NCBI GenBank assembly: GCA_963737425.1
Contig: CAVTSX010000003.1
Coordinates: 1-64,000 of the forward strand
DNA from: DASXRA01 sp963737425
Lineage (GTDB): Bacteria > Actinomycetota > Actinomycetes > Mycobacteriales > Jatrophihabitantaceae
Length of the DNA: 64,000 nt
Direction: 5' to 3'
Of the stretch, positions 17,900-26,323 are shown piece after piece. The notes beneath the pieces are model-generated. The model was not told the DNA's origin and did no database searches. It saw nothing but the letters and a program-made list of their open reading frames with translations. How positions within the stretch are numbered: the first letter of the stretch is position 1; each line of letters begins with the position of its first letter. The translations under genes and the position numbers were made by a program.

Positions 17900-18556
17900 T
17901 CAGCCGACGCGGCGCCGGCCGGTGCGCGCCGCGGCCGGAAAGCGGCGTCCCGGGTCAGGAAAGTGCTCCCGGGCGAAGTCAACGACGGCGACCGCAGATT
18001 TGGTCAGATCCTCCTTGCCGCCCTGAGAAACCCAGTGGGTGACGGCCTGGTCATGGCCCCAGACCAGCATGGTTGCCAGCAGTCGGGTGGCGAGGTCGCT
18101 GTCGAAGTTAGTCCCGAAGTCCTTCGCGAGCCCGCCGCCCAGGACGTTGACGTACTCGCTCAGCACGATCAGGTTCGCGCGCAGCAGCGCCGGCGAGGAA
18201 ACGGCGAAGCGGACGCGCGCCAAGAAGCGGCGGCGGTTCGCAAGCGCCTTGCTGGTCCGGTCGGTGATCTCCTGCCGCCAGATCGTCAGGGTGTCCTCAG
18301 CACGGTCCGGATCCTCGATGCGGTCGCGAAACTCATCGAGGTTGTCGTGCATCGGGTGCAGCGCGAGCCGTTCCTTCGACTCGAAGTAGGCGAGGAGTGT
18401 TGGTACGGAGACCAATGCCTGCTCGGCGATCTGCTCCAGCTTCGTCTCGTCGTAACCCTGCTTGGAAAACAGCTGGCCAGCAGCGTCCAGGATCTGCTTG
18501 CGCGTCATCGCCGCCTTGCGCTCACGTAAGGAGATGCGTGCCTCCGAAGCCTTCAC
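17900..18556 (-). CDS. TetR-family regulator
   Basis: 218 residues. Helix-turn-helix: RKQILDAAGQLFSKQGYDET, LEQIAEQALVSVPTL, LAYFESKERLA (residues about 18-60). Located 34 bp downstream of an overlapping set of CTAAG/CTTAG palindromes which is probably its own operator. The region it faces is decayed (RidA remnant), so its original target may have been lost; autoregulation is likely. Confidence 0.87.
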   Translation of the reverse strand: MKASEARISLRERKAAMTRKQILDAAGQLFSKQGYDETKLEQIAEQALVSVPTLLAYFESKERLALHPMHDNLDEFRDRIEDPDRAEDTLTIWRQEITDRTSKALANRRRFLARVRFAVSSPALLRANLIVLSEYVNVLGGGLAKDFGTNFDSDLATRLLATMLVWGHDQAVTHWVSQGGKEDLTKSAVAVVDFAREHFPDPGRRFPAAARTGRRRVG

Positions 18557-18589
18557 GCCGCCTACCTCGTTCCCGGATTCGCGACCACG

Positions 18590-18610
18590 CTAAGTTTCTT
18601 AGCGACTAAG
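18590..18610. promoter_or_regulatory. Overlapping CTAAG/CTTAG palindromes (TetR operator)
   Basis: CTAAG-TTT-CTTAG-CGA-CTAAG: three 5-bp half-sites with 8-bp periodicity forming two overlapping perfect palindromes 34 bp upstream of the TetR start. This fits cooperative binding by a TetR dimer pair. Confidence 0.5.
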
Positions 18611-18664
18611 ATGATTGTCCAGCATATGCTCTCCACTCGGTTCAGTTGGCCACCGCAACAACGC

Positions 18665-18828
18665 ATGGCAGAGATCGAGAGCCGCCTCTCCGACGTCGGC
18701 CTGACGGCAACGACGTCCTCCCCTACCGCGGACGGGTCAGCGCCCACGTGAGCCTCGACGAGGGTTACCAGTCCGCGCGTCTGATGGGCCCTCAATCTGT
18801 TCTCGCCGTTCCCGCTGCGCGACACTGA
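18665..18828 (+). pseudogene. Remnant of a RidA/YjgF-family gene
   Basis: The frame from ATG 18665 gives MAEIESRLSDVGLTAT, a typical RidA N-terminus, then loses the frame. From 18718 another frame gives LPYRGRVSAHVSLDEGYQSA followed by RLMG, the middle of RidA (usually LPxxGRVGADVSLEEGYEAAR). The stretch in between and the C-terminal half with the catalytic arginine region are missing. So this is a deleted and frameshifted fragment. The rest of the 454-bp gap 18557-19010 holds operators and the promoter of the next gene (TACAAT at 18962). Confidence 0.6.
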
Positions 18829-19010
18829 CGACGGCAGGACCGAAACGCGCGACTGATGGTCGAACGCGCCGAGGACCATTGGCGCTGTCCAACCCGATAC
18901 TCCCCTGTTGATCACCGAAGGCGCGGCCGTCCCCAGGGACGAATCTGTTTCCGACAAACGCTACAATTCGAGCATTTGCTCCAACGATACCGACCGGGGG
19001 AAACACAACC

Positions 19011-20378
19011 ATGCGCACGTCACGATCCGGCCGAGCCGGATCCGGCATCGCCGCGGCGGTCGTGCTTGCCGTAGTGGGCACGATCGCCCTCGCCGGCTGC
19101 TCGTCCAGCAACCACACCGGGGCGACGTCGCCGTCGAGCGGTCAGCACGACCCGGCGCTGACCGAGGCCGACACGGACTCACTGTTCAAAGGCCTGACCG
19201 AAGACATCGCACGTCACAACAGCGCGGCGTTTCTGGCCGCGTTCACCGGCTCGGCCAGGCTGTCGGCGACGCGCTGGTGGCAGAACATGGCCGCGCTGGG
19301 CTTTTCCAAGGGTGTGTTCTACCCGGAGGGCGCGGTCAGCGCGCGGGTGCCCCTGAACTCAGCCGGCGACGGCACCGTCAAGGTTTGGGCCGGTACGCAC
19401 GACACGACCGACCCCGTTGACCCCGATTCCCATGAGGCCTACGTCCCGCAGACGTCCTACCAGCTCACCATCCATCAGGACTCCGAATCGACGCCAGTCG
19501 TCGTCACCGGGTGGAAATCGCTGATGAACGCACCGTGGGACCTGACGAAGCTCTACGTGGTCAAGCGCCCGCACGTAAAGATCGCCGCCTACCCCGACGA
19601 GAAGCACCTGGCCGACACGCTGGCCGGCGACGCCGAGAAGGCGGCCGAGTACGACATCGCACTGTTCAAGAGCAACGACTCCTACGACCTGCAGCAGTCG
19701 GGATTCGTCATGTTCGTTTCGAACCAGACCGCTCGGCGCGCATCGTGGTTCCGGACGGGCCCGCAACCCAAGGGCTGGATCGCCGACCCCGCCGGCTACG
19801 CCAAGCCCCTGCCGGGCCAGCCCGGCACGCTCGTGTCCGGGGTCACGACCAACGCCGTCGGCGGCGCGCGCGTGGTGTTCCACTCGCAGAGCAGCCCGCA
19901 CGAGAACACGGCCGTGCTGGCCCACGAGTTCGTCCACTCGATCTTCGCGCGCAACACCATCTGGGCCTACGCCGACGACAAGCCGGCGCCCGCCTGGACA
20001 GCGGAGGGCGTCGCCGGGTTCGTCGAGTCCCTCTACCGGGTAAGCCCGGACCCGAAGGCGCTGACGTTCAACTTGGACGAAATGAAGTCGAACCCGCTTC
20101 GGTCGCAGTTCACCGGGCGGCCTCCCACCGACACGCAGCTCTACAACGGCTCCGCCGCCGCCGGCAGCTTCTGGTACGACGTGGCGGCCAGCGTGTACGC
20201 CTACCTGGCCCTCAAGCACAGCGTCTTCGACGCGCTGTACGCAGCTCGCATCGGATACACCAACGATTCAACACCGTTCACCGGGGTAACCAAGAGCAAC
20301 AAAGGCGGCACGATCACGTACTACAACCCGGCAGAGATCCAGCAGGCCTGGGCGAACTGGTATCGCCAGACGTACTAG
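19011..20378 (+). CDS. Lipoprotein with HExxH metallopeptidase-like motif
   Basis: 455 residues. N-terminal lipoprotein signal with LAGC lipobox around residue 29, then a Ser/Thr-rich linker, so it is probably anchored on the outer face of the membrane. H305-E-F-V-H309 fits a zinc HExxH motif, and E332 in WTAEGVAGF could be the third ligand as in gluzincins. Upstream is a TACAAT -10-like box at 18962. I do not recognise a named family. Peptidase activity is inferred from the motif alone. Flanked by decayed genes. Confidence 0.7.
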   Translation: MRTSRSGRAGSGIAAAVVLAVVGTIALAGCSSSNHTGATSPSSGQHDPALTEADTDSLFKGLTEDIARHNSAAFLAAFTGSARLSATRWWQNMAALGFSKGVFYPEGAVSARVPLNSAGDGTVKVWAGTHDTTDPVDPDSHEAYVPQTSYQLTIHQDSESTPVVVTGWKSLMNAPWDLTKLYVVKRPHVKIAAYPDEKHLADTLAGDAEKAAEYDIALFKSNDSYDLQQSGFVMFVSNQTARRASWFRTGPQPKGWIADPAGYAKPLPGQPGTLVSGVTTNAVGGARVVFHSQSSPHENTAVLAHEFVHSIFARNTIWAYADDKPAPAWTAEGVAGFVESLYRVSPDPKALTFNLDEMKSNPLRSQFTGRPPTDTQLYNGSAAAGSFWYDVAASVYAYLALKHSVFDALYAARIGYTNDSTPFTGVTKSNKGGTITYYNPAEIQQAWANWYRQTY

Positions 20379-20545
20379 CGCAGGTCAGCCGGACGCCATT
20401 GCATGTGGTACGGGTCGGAGGACGTACGTATGCACGTGGAATACCCGTCTTGCCGGCCCCGGGGTCCTTGGCGTTGAACACGGTTCGGAACTCAGTGAGC
20501 CCGGACGCCTCGGCAGTGGCGCGCTGCCAGATTTCCCAAGGGTCC

Positions 20546-20598
20546 TGATCATCTCTGGCGGAGCCGCCGTTGCTCGCGGCTTCGACAGAGATGATCAA
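20546..20598. repeat. Palindromic dispersed repeat, copy 2
   Basis: TGATCATCTCTG ... GAGATGATCAA with the core CCGCCGTTGCTCGCGG, same orientation as copy 1 and followed by GTGTACCGGCGCGG as copy 1 is by GTGTGCCGGCGCGG. It lies in the 349-bp space between the lipoprotein gene and the sialidase remnant; nothing else is recognised there. Confidence 0.75.
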
Positions 20599-20727
20599 TT
20601 GTGTACCGGCGCGGACTGTTACGACGGTGTCGAACGCTAGCGATCTACGGCGGTCGTCCTCAGTTGGTGATCGTGTCGGCCGGGTGCGCGTAGATGGTCA
20701 TGATCTTCATATGTGGACGCCTGAATC

Positions 20728-21519
20728 TCAGCGGTACATGTACGGCCAGGTCCGCCAGCTGACCACCTGGCGGGTGATGATGTCGTAGCCGAACGAAGCA
20801 ACGATCCGTTCGGCAACTGCCCGCTGCTGGGATTGGCCTGGTCGTCGGAGCTCGAGTCGTACACCGGCAGTTGGCGATAGCCGGTCCACGGCCCGTACGG
20901 GTTCGTGATCAGCGCGGCGTACGTCGGGCGCAGCGACTGCAGGATGTTCCCGAATGTCACCAGTACCGACCCGTCCTTGGTCAGCAGCAGATGATCCAAG
21001 GAGGCCGGAATATCTGTCCGCTCGGGCGCCGTCCAGGTGTGGCCGTCGTCGAAGGAGCGGGCGATTCCGCGACTCACGTTCGGCACTGACCGACGCGAAG
21101 TACATCCGGATGATCATCACCAACTCGCCGTTGGGGAGCCGCACGATGTTCGGCTCCCGATTCGTGCATTGCGAGTTGTCGGCGACGACGGTCATCGCCT
21201 GGTCGGCCGGGAACGTCTTTCCGCCGTCGGTGCTGCGGGCGATACGTGCCCCTGATCCGTAGAGCGGCTGCAACACATCGCCGTTCGGCCATTGGACGGC
21301 GGGCCCGTGCTCGTAGGTGCCGATGGTCGATTCGATCTTGGCGAAAGTGGGGAACGTCTTTCCCCCGTCGGTGGAACGGTAGACGAAGGTTGCGACGTTC
21401 GCCCCGCCCGCGGCCCAATTCGTTTCGAATGTGGTGAGCAGCAATGTCCCGTCGCGCAATTGCATGATCTTCGGGTCGCGGTCGTCATACTGGTTGGCAC
21501 CTCTGCCATCCGGATGCGA
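20728..21519 (-). pseudogene. Exo-sialidase/BNR-repeat protein, truncated and frameshifted
   Basis: Minus strand. From 21519 downward the frame reads ANQYDDRDPKIMQLRDGTLL then two Asp-box (BNR) repeats, RSTDGGKTFP twice, and EPNIVRLPNGELVMIIRMYF. Near 21080 the homology jumps to another frame: GIARSFDDGHTWTAPERTDI, LDHLLLTKDGSVLVTFGN, QANPSSGQLPNGSLL. It then returns to the first frame (SFGYDIITRQVVSW). An in-frame stop directly upstream of 21519 removes the N-terminus and any signal peptide. Two opposite frameshifts plus truncation indicate a dead gene, unless the reads were wrong. Confidence 0.75.
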
Positions 21520-21578
21520 TCAGCTAACGCTCCGCCGGCTAGCTCGAGCCCACCGTCGAGGACTGACGCCCGGATCGT

Positions 21579-22442
21579 TCAGTGCCCGAGCGCAGGCGCC
21601 GCCGTCGACTTCGGCACCTCGCGCAGCGCATGCACGACCTCGGCATCGGCGGCCAGCAGGCGGGCAGTCTCGCGCAGGTGCCGCAGGTAGCCCTTCTGCG
21701 CGGACGGCTCGAACTCGCCCGACGCGCCGGACACGCTCAACGCGGCAATGACCTCACCGTCGACCGTGACCGGCACGGCCAGGCAGCGCAGCCCGACGCT
21801 GTGCTCGTTGTCGTCCGATGAATAACCTCTGGCGCGGATCTCGGCGAGGGCGGCGCTCAGCGCGGCGCGACTGGTGAGCGTGTTCGGCGTCAGCTTCGCC
21901 AACCGCGTTGGGAGGTGCGCGGCCAGCTCGCTTTCAGGCAGGCCGGCCAGAAGCATCTTGCCGAGCCCGCTGCAGTAGGTGTGGACGCGCTCGCCGGCGC
22001 GTGACTCGAACCGCAAAGGACGGTCCGCTGTTTCGACGGCCACGCGCAGCACCTGCGCGCCGTCGAGCACACCGAGATTCGAGGTGTGGCCGGTGTCGGC
22101 CGCCAACCGGGTGAGGTAGGGACGCACGGTCTCGGACACGTCGAGACTCGCGACGTAGGCCACGCCGAGATCGAGAACCTTGTGCCCGAGCCGGTAAGCG
22201 GGACGGTCGTCGACCCGGACGATGAACTGCCCTTCCGCGAGGGCGCTGAGCAGCCGCACCAGCGTGCTCTTCGGCAGCTTGCTGGCGCTGTGGAGTCCGA
22301 CAAGCGTCAGCGGCGCGCGACTGCCCGCGAGCAGTTCGAGGATCTGCATCCCGCGGGTGAGGGCTTGAACATGGTAGGTGCCGGCACCATCTGACTTGGG
22401 GCGCGAGCCGTCCGAAGCGACACTGCGCGTCGTCGCGCTCAT
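21579..22442 (-). CDS. IclR-family transcriptional regulator
   Basis: 287 residues. The winged helix at residues about 25-85 contains ALTRGMQILELLAGSRAPLT, LPKSTLVRLLSALAEGQFIV; the C-terminal effector domain contains LGVLDGAQVLRVAVET, YCSGLGKMLLA and a RGYSSDDNEHSVGLRCLAVP stretch typical of IclR ligand domains. It is downstream of nothing intact on its strand; possible targets are the neighbouring decayed glycoside-related genes (sialidase, glucoamylase), which is only an inference. Confidence 0.9.
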   Translation of the reverse strand: MSATTRSVASDGSRPKSDGAGTYHVQALTRGMQILELLAGSRAPLTLVGLHSASKLPKSTLVRLLSALAEGQFIVRVDDRPAYRLGHKVLDLGVAYVASLDVSETVRPYLTRLAADTGHTSNLGVLDGAQVLRVAVETADRPLRFESRAGERVHTYCSGLGKMLLAGLPESELAAHLPTRLAKLTPNTLTSRAALSAALAEIRARGYSSDDNEHSVGLRCLAVPVTVDGEVIAALSVSGASGEFEPSAQKGYLRHLRETARLLAADAEVVHALREVPKSTAAPALGH

Positions 22443-22862
22443 TCGACACCGTCCTGCCTGAGAGTCGGGTTCTCGCCGCGTATCACGTGCCGAAACACAA
22501 TTCCATCCCGTTATCCTTGTGGGACGCTCATAGCCGTGTCAACATCGGTGATCATCGGTTGACCGGCTGAATATGGCGACTCGACCCCGCAGCTCCAGAC
22601 CATACGCTTCTCGGGCGCCACGACCACCCTGCGCAACGCCTGGATCCAGTACATGATCATCTTCGCCGCTTACCCCTTCGTGGAAACGCTATTCCACGTC
22701 TTGCCGAGACGTCCGGCGCGTGGTCGCGCACCGGCCAGCGTGCTCGGGCACGTTCAGCCGTTCGGTCGCCTCGGGCTGCGAGTGCCGCACAGCGTGGCCC
22801 CCGGCCGGCGATCACCTGCGGATCGTGCGCCGTCAGCGGTGCAAAACCTGCAGCTGATCACC

Positions 22863-23414
22863 TCGTCCCGAGACCTCGTCGGCCTCGAGCTCGTCCGGCT
22901 CGGCGTGCTGCGCGCCGACGACCCCGCGGTGCGCGCAACCCTGCCCGTGCTCGATCGCGAACTCGGCGTCGACACTCCCGCCGGAGAGTTCTGGCACCGC
23001 TTCAACCACGACGGCTACGGCGAGACTCTTGACGGCCGGCCGTTCGGAACCAACGACGGGTTAGGACGCCTGTGGCCGATCTTCGCCGGCGAGCGCGGCG
23101 AGTACGAACTCGCCGCGAGCGAACTGTCCGGGGAAGTCGCGGCCAACCGAGCGGCGGCGATGAAGCGCCTCAACGCGATGGCGAACACCGCCAACGACGG
23201 CCTCATGCTCCCCGAGCAGGTATGGGACAACACCGCTCCGGCGGCCACCGACGGCAACCTCCCGGGAACCGGCACCGGCTCCGCGACACCACTCGGATGG
23301 ACGCACGCTCAGTTCATCCGACTCGCCTGGTCGATTGATGCCGGATACCCGGTCGAGCGTCCGACCCCGGTCAGTTGCCACTACGGCGGCCCATGCTCCA
23401 ACTCCGCCCACTGA
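22863..23414 (+). pseudogene. C-terminal fragment of a GH15 glucoamylase-like gene
   Basis: The readable frame ends in a clear GH15 C-terminus: LDRELGVDTPAGEFWHRFNH, DGYGETLDGRPFGT, GRLWPIFAGERGEYELA, NDGLMLPEQVWD with the catalytic-base glutamate region, and GSATPLGWTHAQFIRLAWS. Full GH15 enzymes are 600-1,000 residues, so the N-terminal domain and catalytic acid are missing. Sequence 22443-22862 upstream has no assignable gene, but holds a small hairpin CGTGGAA-ACGCTA-TTCCACG (22679-22698). I judge it a truncated remnant. Confidence 0.7.
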
Positions 23415-23577
23415 GAACGTGTCTGGAAGTCCCACGGCCCCGGAACCGCCGGTGGGGCGGGACCCTCGCTCTCGGAAGCCGGTGCCCCGTGACGCCGGTC
23501 CGCCGCGAAGCCTTGGGACCTCGGCGCTGATTCGGGACTCGCTGTTGCCCGGTGATCTGCCTGCGGCCCTTGCTCGG

Positions 23578-24786
23578 TCAGTCTGGCTGTCCGGGTCGCG
23601 TGTTGCTCGCGGCTCGGCTGTTGCGGATGACGGGTTGTACGCAGTTGCGGGTGGCCCACAGGTCGCGGTCTTCGGTGAGCCAGGTGTTGCGTTCGGCGGC
23701 GCGGTTGCCGAGTACGCCGTGCGGCGTGCTGACGCGGGTGTTCGTGCGGTTGGCCTGGGCGCTGGCGGCTGTCTCGGCCTGCGTCATGGCACGGGCTTCG
23801 GCTTGGGCGAGCGCAGGTTCTTCCGCGGTGGCCAGGGCGCGTCGTTCGGCGCGGATTTCGGCGCGGACGAGGCCACGCGGAACGGCCGTGTTCGGCGTGG
23901 TCGGCACGTACCACCGCCGGGCCGCGGCGGCGGCGATGAGGCCCCCGGCGGGTAGTGCCACGGCGGTGATCGTGTCCCACGGCGGAGAGGCTGGGGTCGG
24001 GTTGACCGGCGTGATCGTGCTGGCTGGATCGGCCGCGACGGCGTGACGCGGCCCGAGCAGTGCGGCTGCGGCGTTGTCGGGTAGGACGTGCCTGGCACCG
24101 GACGGCGGTGTTGTTGCCAGGTGTGCGTAGCCGGCGCCGGCGGCGATCTGACCTGCGTGGCCGGGGCCGACGGGCGCGCTCCGCGGCGATGGCTGATCCT
24201 GGTCGGCGGCGACGTGGCGGGGCGCCGGCACGGACTGCGCTGGGTCCGGCGGGTTCGCTCCAGCTTGATTGCCGGCCACGGCCGGTGCCGGTGGCGGCGC
24301 ACTGATCTTCGCGCTGATGGTGCGATACCGGTCGGCCAGGGTGTCGCCGGTGCGGCGTGCGGCTGTGTTCTCGGCGGCGACGTAGGCGTGGTATTCGGCC
24401 GGGGCCATGGCCCGCGCGCCGGATTCGTCGTGCCTGGCGGCGGCGTCGACGGACAGGGTGGATGGCATGGTGGTCTGCGCGCTGGTGAGGGCCTCGCCCG
24501 CTGCGGCGAACCAGTCCGGCGCACGCCCGGCCGCCAGCGAGTGGTGGTGCAGGTCGTCGAGGTAGCTGGTCAGCGCCGTGAGTGCGTCGGTGAAGTGTTG
24601 CCCGGTCCGGCCGCGCCACGCGGACGCGACCGTGTCGAGTTCTGCGCCGACGTCCTGGCGTGCGGCCTGCGCCTGCCCGGCATAGTGGCTGACCTGCCCG
24701 GCCAGGGCATGCGCGGCGTCCGGGTCGCCGATCATCACCGCACCCGCCACCGTGGAGATCGACGCTCCGGCGAATGGAGTGGTCAC
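23578..24786 (-). CDS. Long WXG-type T7SS-like protein (left triad)
   Basis: 402 residues from GTG 24786; the start overlaps the stop of the small partner gene (GTGA). Residues 1-110 are alpha-helical with W57-R-G59 between two helices, as in WXG100 proteins. Residues 160-265 are Pro/Ala-rich. Residues about 272-290 form one hydrophobic segment (TAVALPAGGLIAAAAA), followed by a charged helical tail. Homologues are not recognised beyond the ESX-like head. It probably forms a helical bundle with the small partner for type VII export. The secretion machinery is not in the window. Confidence 0.65.
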   Translation of the reverse strand: MTTPFAGASISTVAGAVMIGDPDAAHALAGQVSHYAGQAQAARQDVGAELDTVASAWRGRTGQHFTDALTALTSYLDDLHHHSLAAGRAPDWFAAAGEALTSAQTTMPSTLSVDAAARHDESGARAMAPAEYHAYVAAENTAARRTGDTLADRYRTISAKISAPPPAPAVAGNQAGANPPDPAQSVPAPRHVAADQDQPSPRSAPVGPGHAGQIAAGAGYAHLATTPPSGARHVLPDNAAAALLGPRHAVAADPASTITPVNPTPASPPWDTITAVALPAGGLIAAAAARRWYVPTTPNTAVPRGLVRAEIRAERRALATAEEPALAQAEARAMTQAETAASAQANRTNTRVSTPHGVLGNRAAERNTWLTEDRDLWATRNCVQPVIRNSRAASNTRPGQPD

Positions 24787-25145
24787 AGCGACGGGCCGAC
24801 GGCGGCGGCGGTGAGGGTGGCCGTGAGCGCGTCGAGGTCAGTGTTGATCTTGGCGAACGCGCGGGCGGCTTCGGCGTCACCGGCCCGGTAGGCCTTTGCG
24901 GCTTTCTCGGCCGCGTCGGCCAGGGTGACGAAGGCATGGTGCACCACGCCGAACTCGCGGCTGACCTGGTTCAGATGTGTCGTGAGTTGCCCGGATAGAT
25001 GGTTGGCGTCGTGGAAATCCCCCAGGTTCACTGCTTGCTGATCGCGCAGACCGAGGCTGATCTGGCCGAAGGACTCGGCGTGGGTCCGCAACCGCTTGGC
25101 GCAAGCGAGGAGTGCGTCGGGGTCTGCGATGAAGTCCTCTGCCAT
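24783..25145 (-). CDS. Small EspC/WXG100-like T7SS substrate (left triad)
   Basis: 120 residues from ATG 25145 (a GTG at 25154 lies too close to the GGGAGGG box). All-helical, begins MAEDFIADPDALLACAKRL like EspC/DUF2580-type proteins. Y86-R-A-G-D90 fits the YxxxD/E export signal of type VII substrates, placed after the second long helix as in known substrates. Its stop overlaps the start of the long partner by 4 bp, implying co-translation. No W-x-G turn is present; this is normal for EspC-like partners. Confidence 0.7.
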   Translation of the reverse strand: MAEDFIADPDALLACAKRLRTHAESFGQISLGLRDQQAVNLGDFHDANHLSGQLTTHLNQVSREFGVVHHAFVTLADAAEKAAKAYRAGDAEAARAFAKINTDLDALTATLTAAAVGPSL

Positions 25146-25170
25146 GGGTGCCACGCCCTCCCGCGTTGAC

Positions 25171-25223
25171 TGACCGGACCAGGTCGGTCACAAATCGTGC
25201 TCATCGGAGGTTACCGGACCTCC
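25171..25223. promoter_or_regulatory. Inverted repeats between the left lipoprotein and the small ESX-like gene
   Basis: TGACCG-GACCAGGT-CGGTCA (25171-25190) and GGAGGT-TACCGG-ACCTCC (25206-25223) lie in the 127-bp gap. On the minus strand they follow the lipoprotein stop and precede the small gene, so they could be a terminator, an operator, or an RNA processing site separating expression of the lipoprotein from the protein pair. Confidence 0.35.
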
Positions 25224-25272
25224 GTGGTCGGTCAAGATCAGACGAGGCCGACAGGCCGATCGCGTGGGCTGG

Positions 25273-25920
25273 TCAGCCGAGGCGGCCGTTCGTCGGGCCG
25301 AGGTAGAGGAAGAAGATCTTGCCCCGGTATTGGAGGTGCCAGCTCTGTCCGCCGATGGTGGTGGTGGGCCAGTCGGCGTCAGGGTGGGTGATCAGGTAGT
25401 GGGCTTGGCGCAGGTACCAGGCTCGAACGGTCGCGGGCTGAGCGCCGGTATAGGGCACGGTCAGGCAGAAGTTCAACAGCCGGGTGACGCTGCCGAGGTG
25501 GGTGCCTTCGGTGCAGGCGACCGTGACCAGGTCGGTGCGCTGCGCGGTGGTGAAGAAGAAGCCGATGTTGTTCGACGCGGCGGCGGGATCGTCAGCGCCC
25601 TCGTCCACGTTGGCCACGCTGTCGCCGGGTGGGTGCTCGATGACGTTTGTGCCGAGGATCGCCCCGGCGATGGCTTTGACGGCGGCGTGTTCGAGCTGGG
25701 CGAGCGGGGGCAGGCCGGGGATCGTGCTGGAAGTGGCTGGCCGAGTCGGTATCGGGGTGGCCGGAGGCGCAGCGCTGGTGGTTGATGTGCTGGGTGTGGG
25801 CGGGTCCGGCGTGCCGTTTCCGTGGCGGCTGCTGGTGCACGCGGTGGTGATCATCAGCACGACCGTGAGCGCGGCAGCGACGCGCATACTCGCGCGTCGG
25901 GTTGGCATGGGCGGTGGCAT
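25273..25920 (-). CDS. Secreted lipoprotein of the left triad
   Basis: 215 residues. Signal peptide with lipobox ITTAC around residue 28, then a Thr/Pro/Ser linker and TSSTIPGL. The C-terminal domain contains RTDLVTVACTEG and FCLTVPYTGAQPATVRAWYL. These segments resemble the lipoprotein of the right triad (SSIPGL, QTDIIYDYIPD, VCLDLPWANARSTALRQWYT), so the two are probably paralogues. Likely attached to the outer membrane face. No known family is recognised. Role with the secreted pair (chaperone, receptor or immunity) is not established. Confidence 0.7.
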   Translation of the reverse strand: MPPPMPTRRASMRVAAALTVVLMITTACTSSRHGNGTPDPPTPSTSTTSAAPPATPIPTRPATSSTIPGLPPLAQLEHAAVKAIAGAILGTNVIEHPPGDSVANVDEGADDPAAASNNIGFFFTTAQRTDLVTVACTEGTHLGSVTRLLNFCLTVPYTGAQPATVRAWYLRQAHYLITHPDADWPTTTIGGQSWHLQYRGKIFFLYLGPTNGRLG

Positions 25921-26023
25921 CTGACTTCTCTGGTGGGGTTCGGTGCGTTGTGTCTAGCATGCACCGGTAGATGACCGGGCGCGTACTGGCCGTGTCCGGT
26001 GCGTTCGGGGAGGGGGTGGGCAC

Positions 26024-26323
26024 GTGGGTGGGTTTGCGGTGGCGCCGCCGCGGCTGGTCGCGACCGGGCAGCTGGTGCGAGGTCTGTCGGCGGACCTGAC
26101 CGATCTGGCCGGCATGGTGGCCGATGTGCCGGGCCTACCCGCGCCGGTCGCCGGCACCGGTATCGGCGCGGCGGTCGCCGCGGTGCACGCGGCGTGGGCC
26201 GACGTGTTGCCGAGGCTGTCGCGGGAGTTGACGTTGCTCGCCGACGCGGTCACTGGCTCAGCGCGGATGTATCAGGCGGCCGAGACGGGCGGGCAGAAAC
26301 GTTTCGAGGAGTTCACCCGGTGA
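26024..26323 (+). CDS. Small EspC-like T7SS substrate (right triad)
   Basis: 99 residues from GTG 26024, preceded by a GGGAGGGGG purine box. Helical, Ala/Leu-rich; W58 lies in the turn between the two helices. Y83-Q-A-A-E87 matches the YxxxD/E type VII export signal. Its TGA overlaps the GTG of the 811-residue gene (GTGA, 26320-26323), so the two products are likely made stoichiometrically and exported as a heterodimer. Confidence 0.65.
   Translation: MGGFAVAPPRLVATGQLVRGLSADLTDLAGMVADVPGLPAPVAGTGIGAAVAAVHAAWADVLPRLSRELTLLADAVTGSARMYQAAETGGQKRFEEFTR

Noticed and set aside
23381..24937. 518-codon minus-strand frame in the left triad
   Set aside because: Pro/Arg-rich and without start context; the +1 related frame at 23578-24786 has a coupled start and WRG motif.
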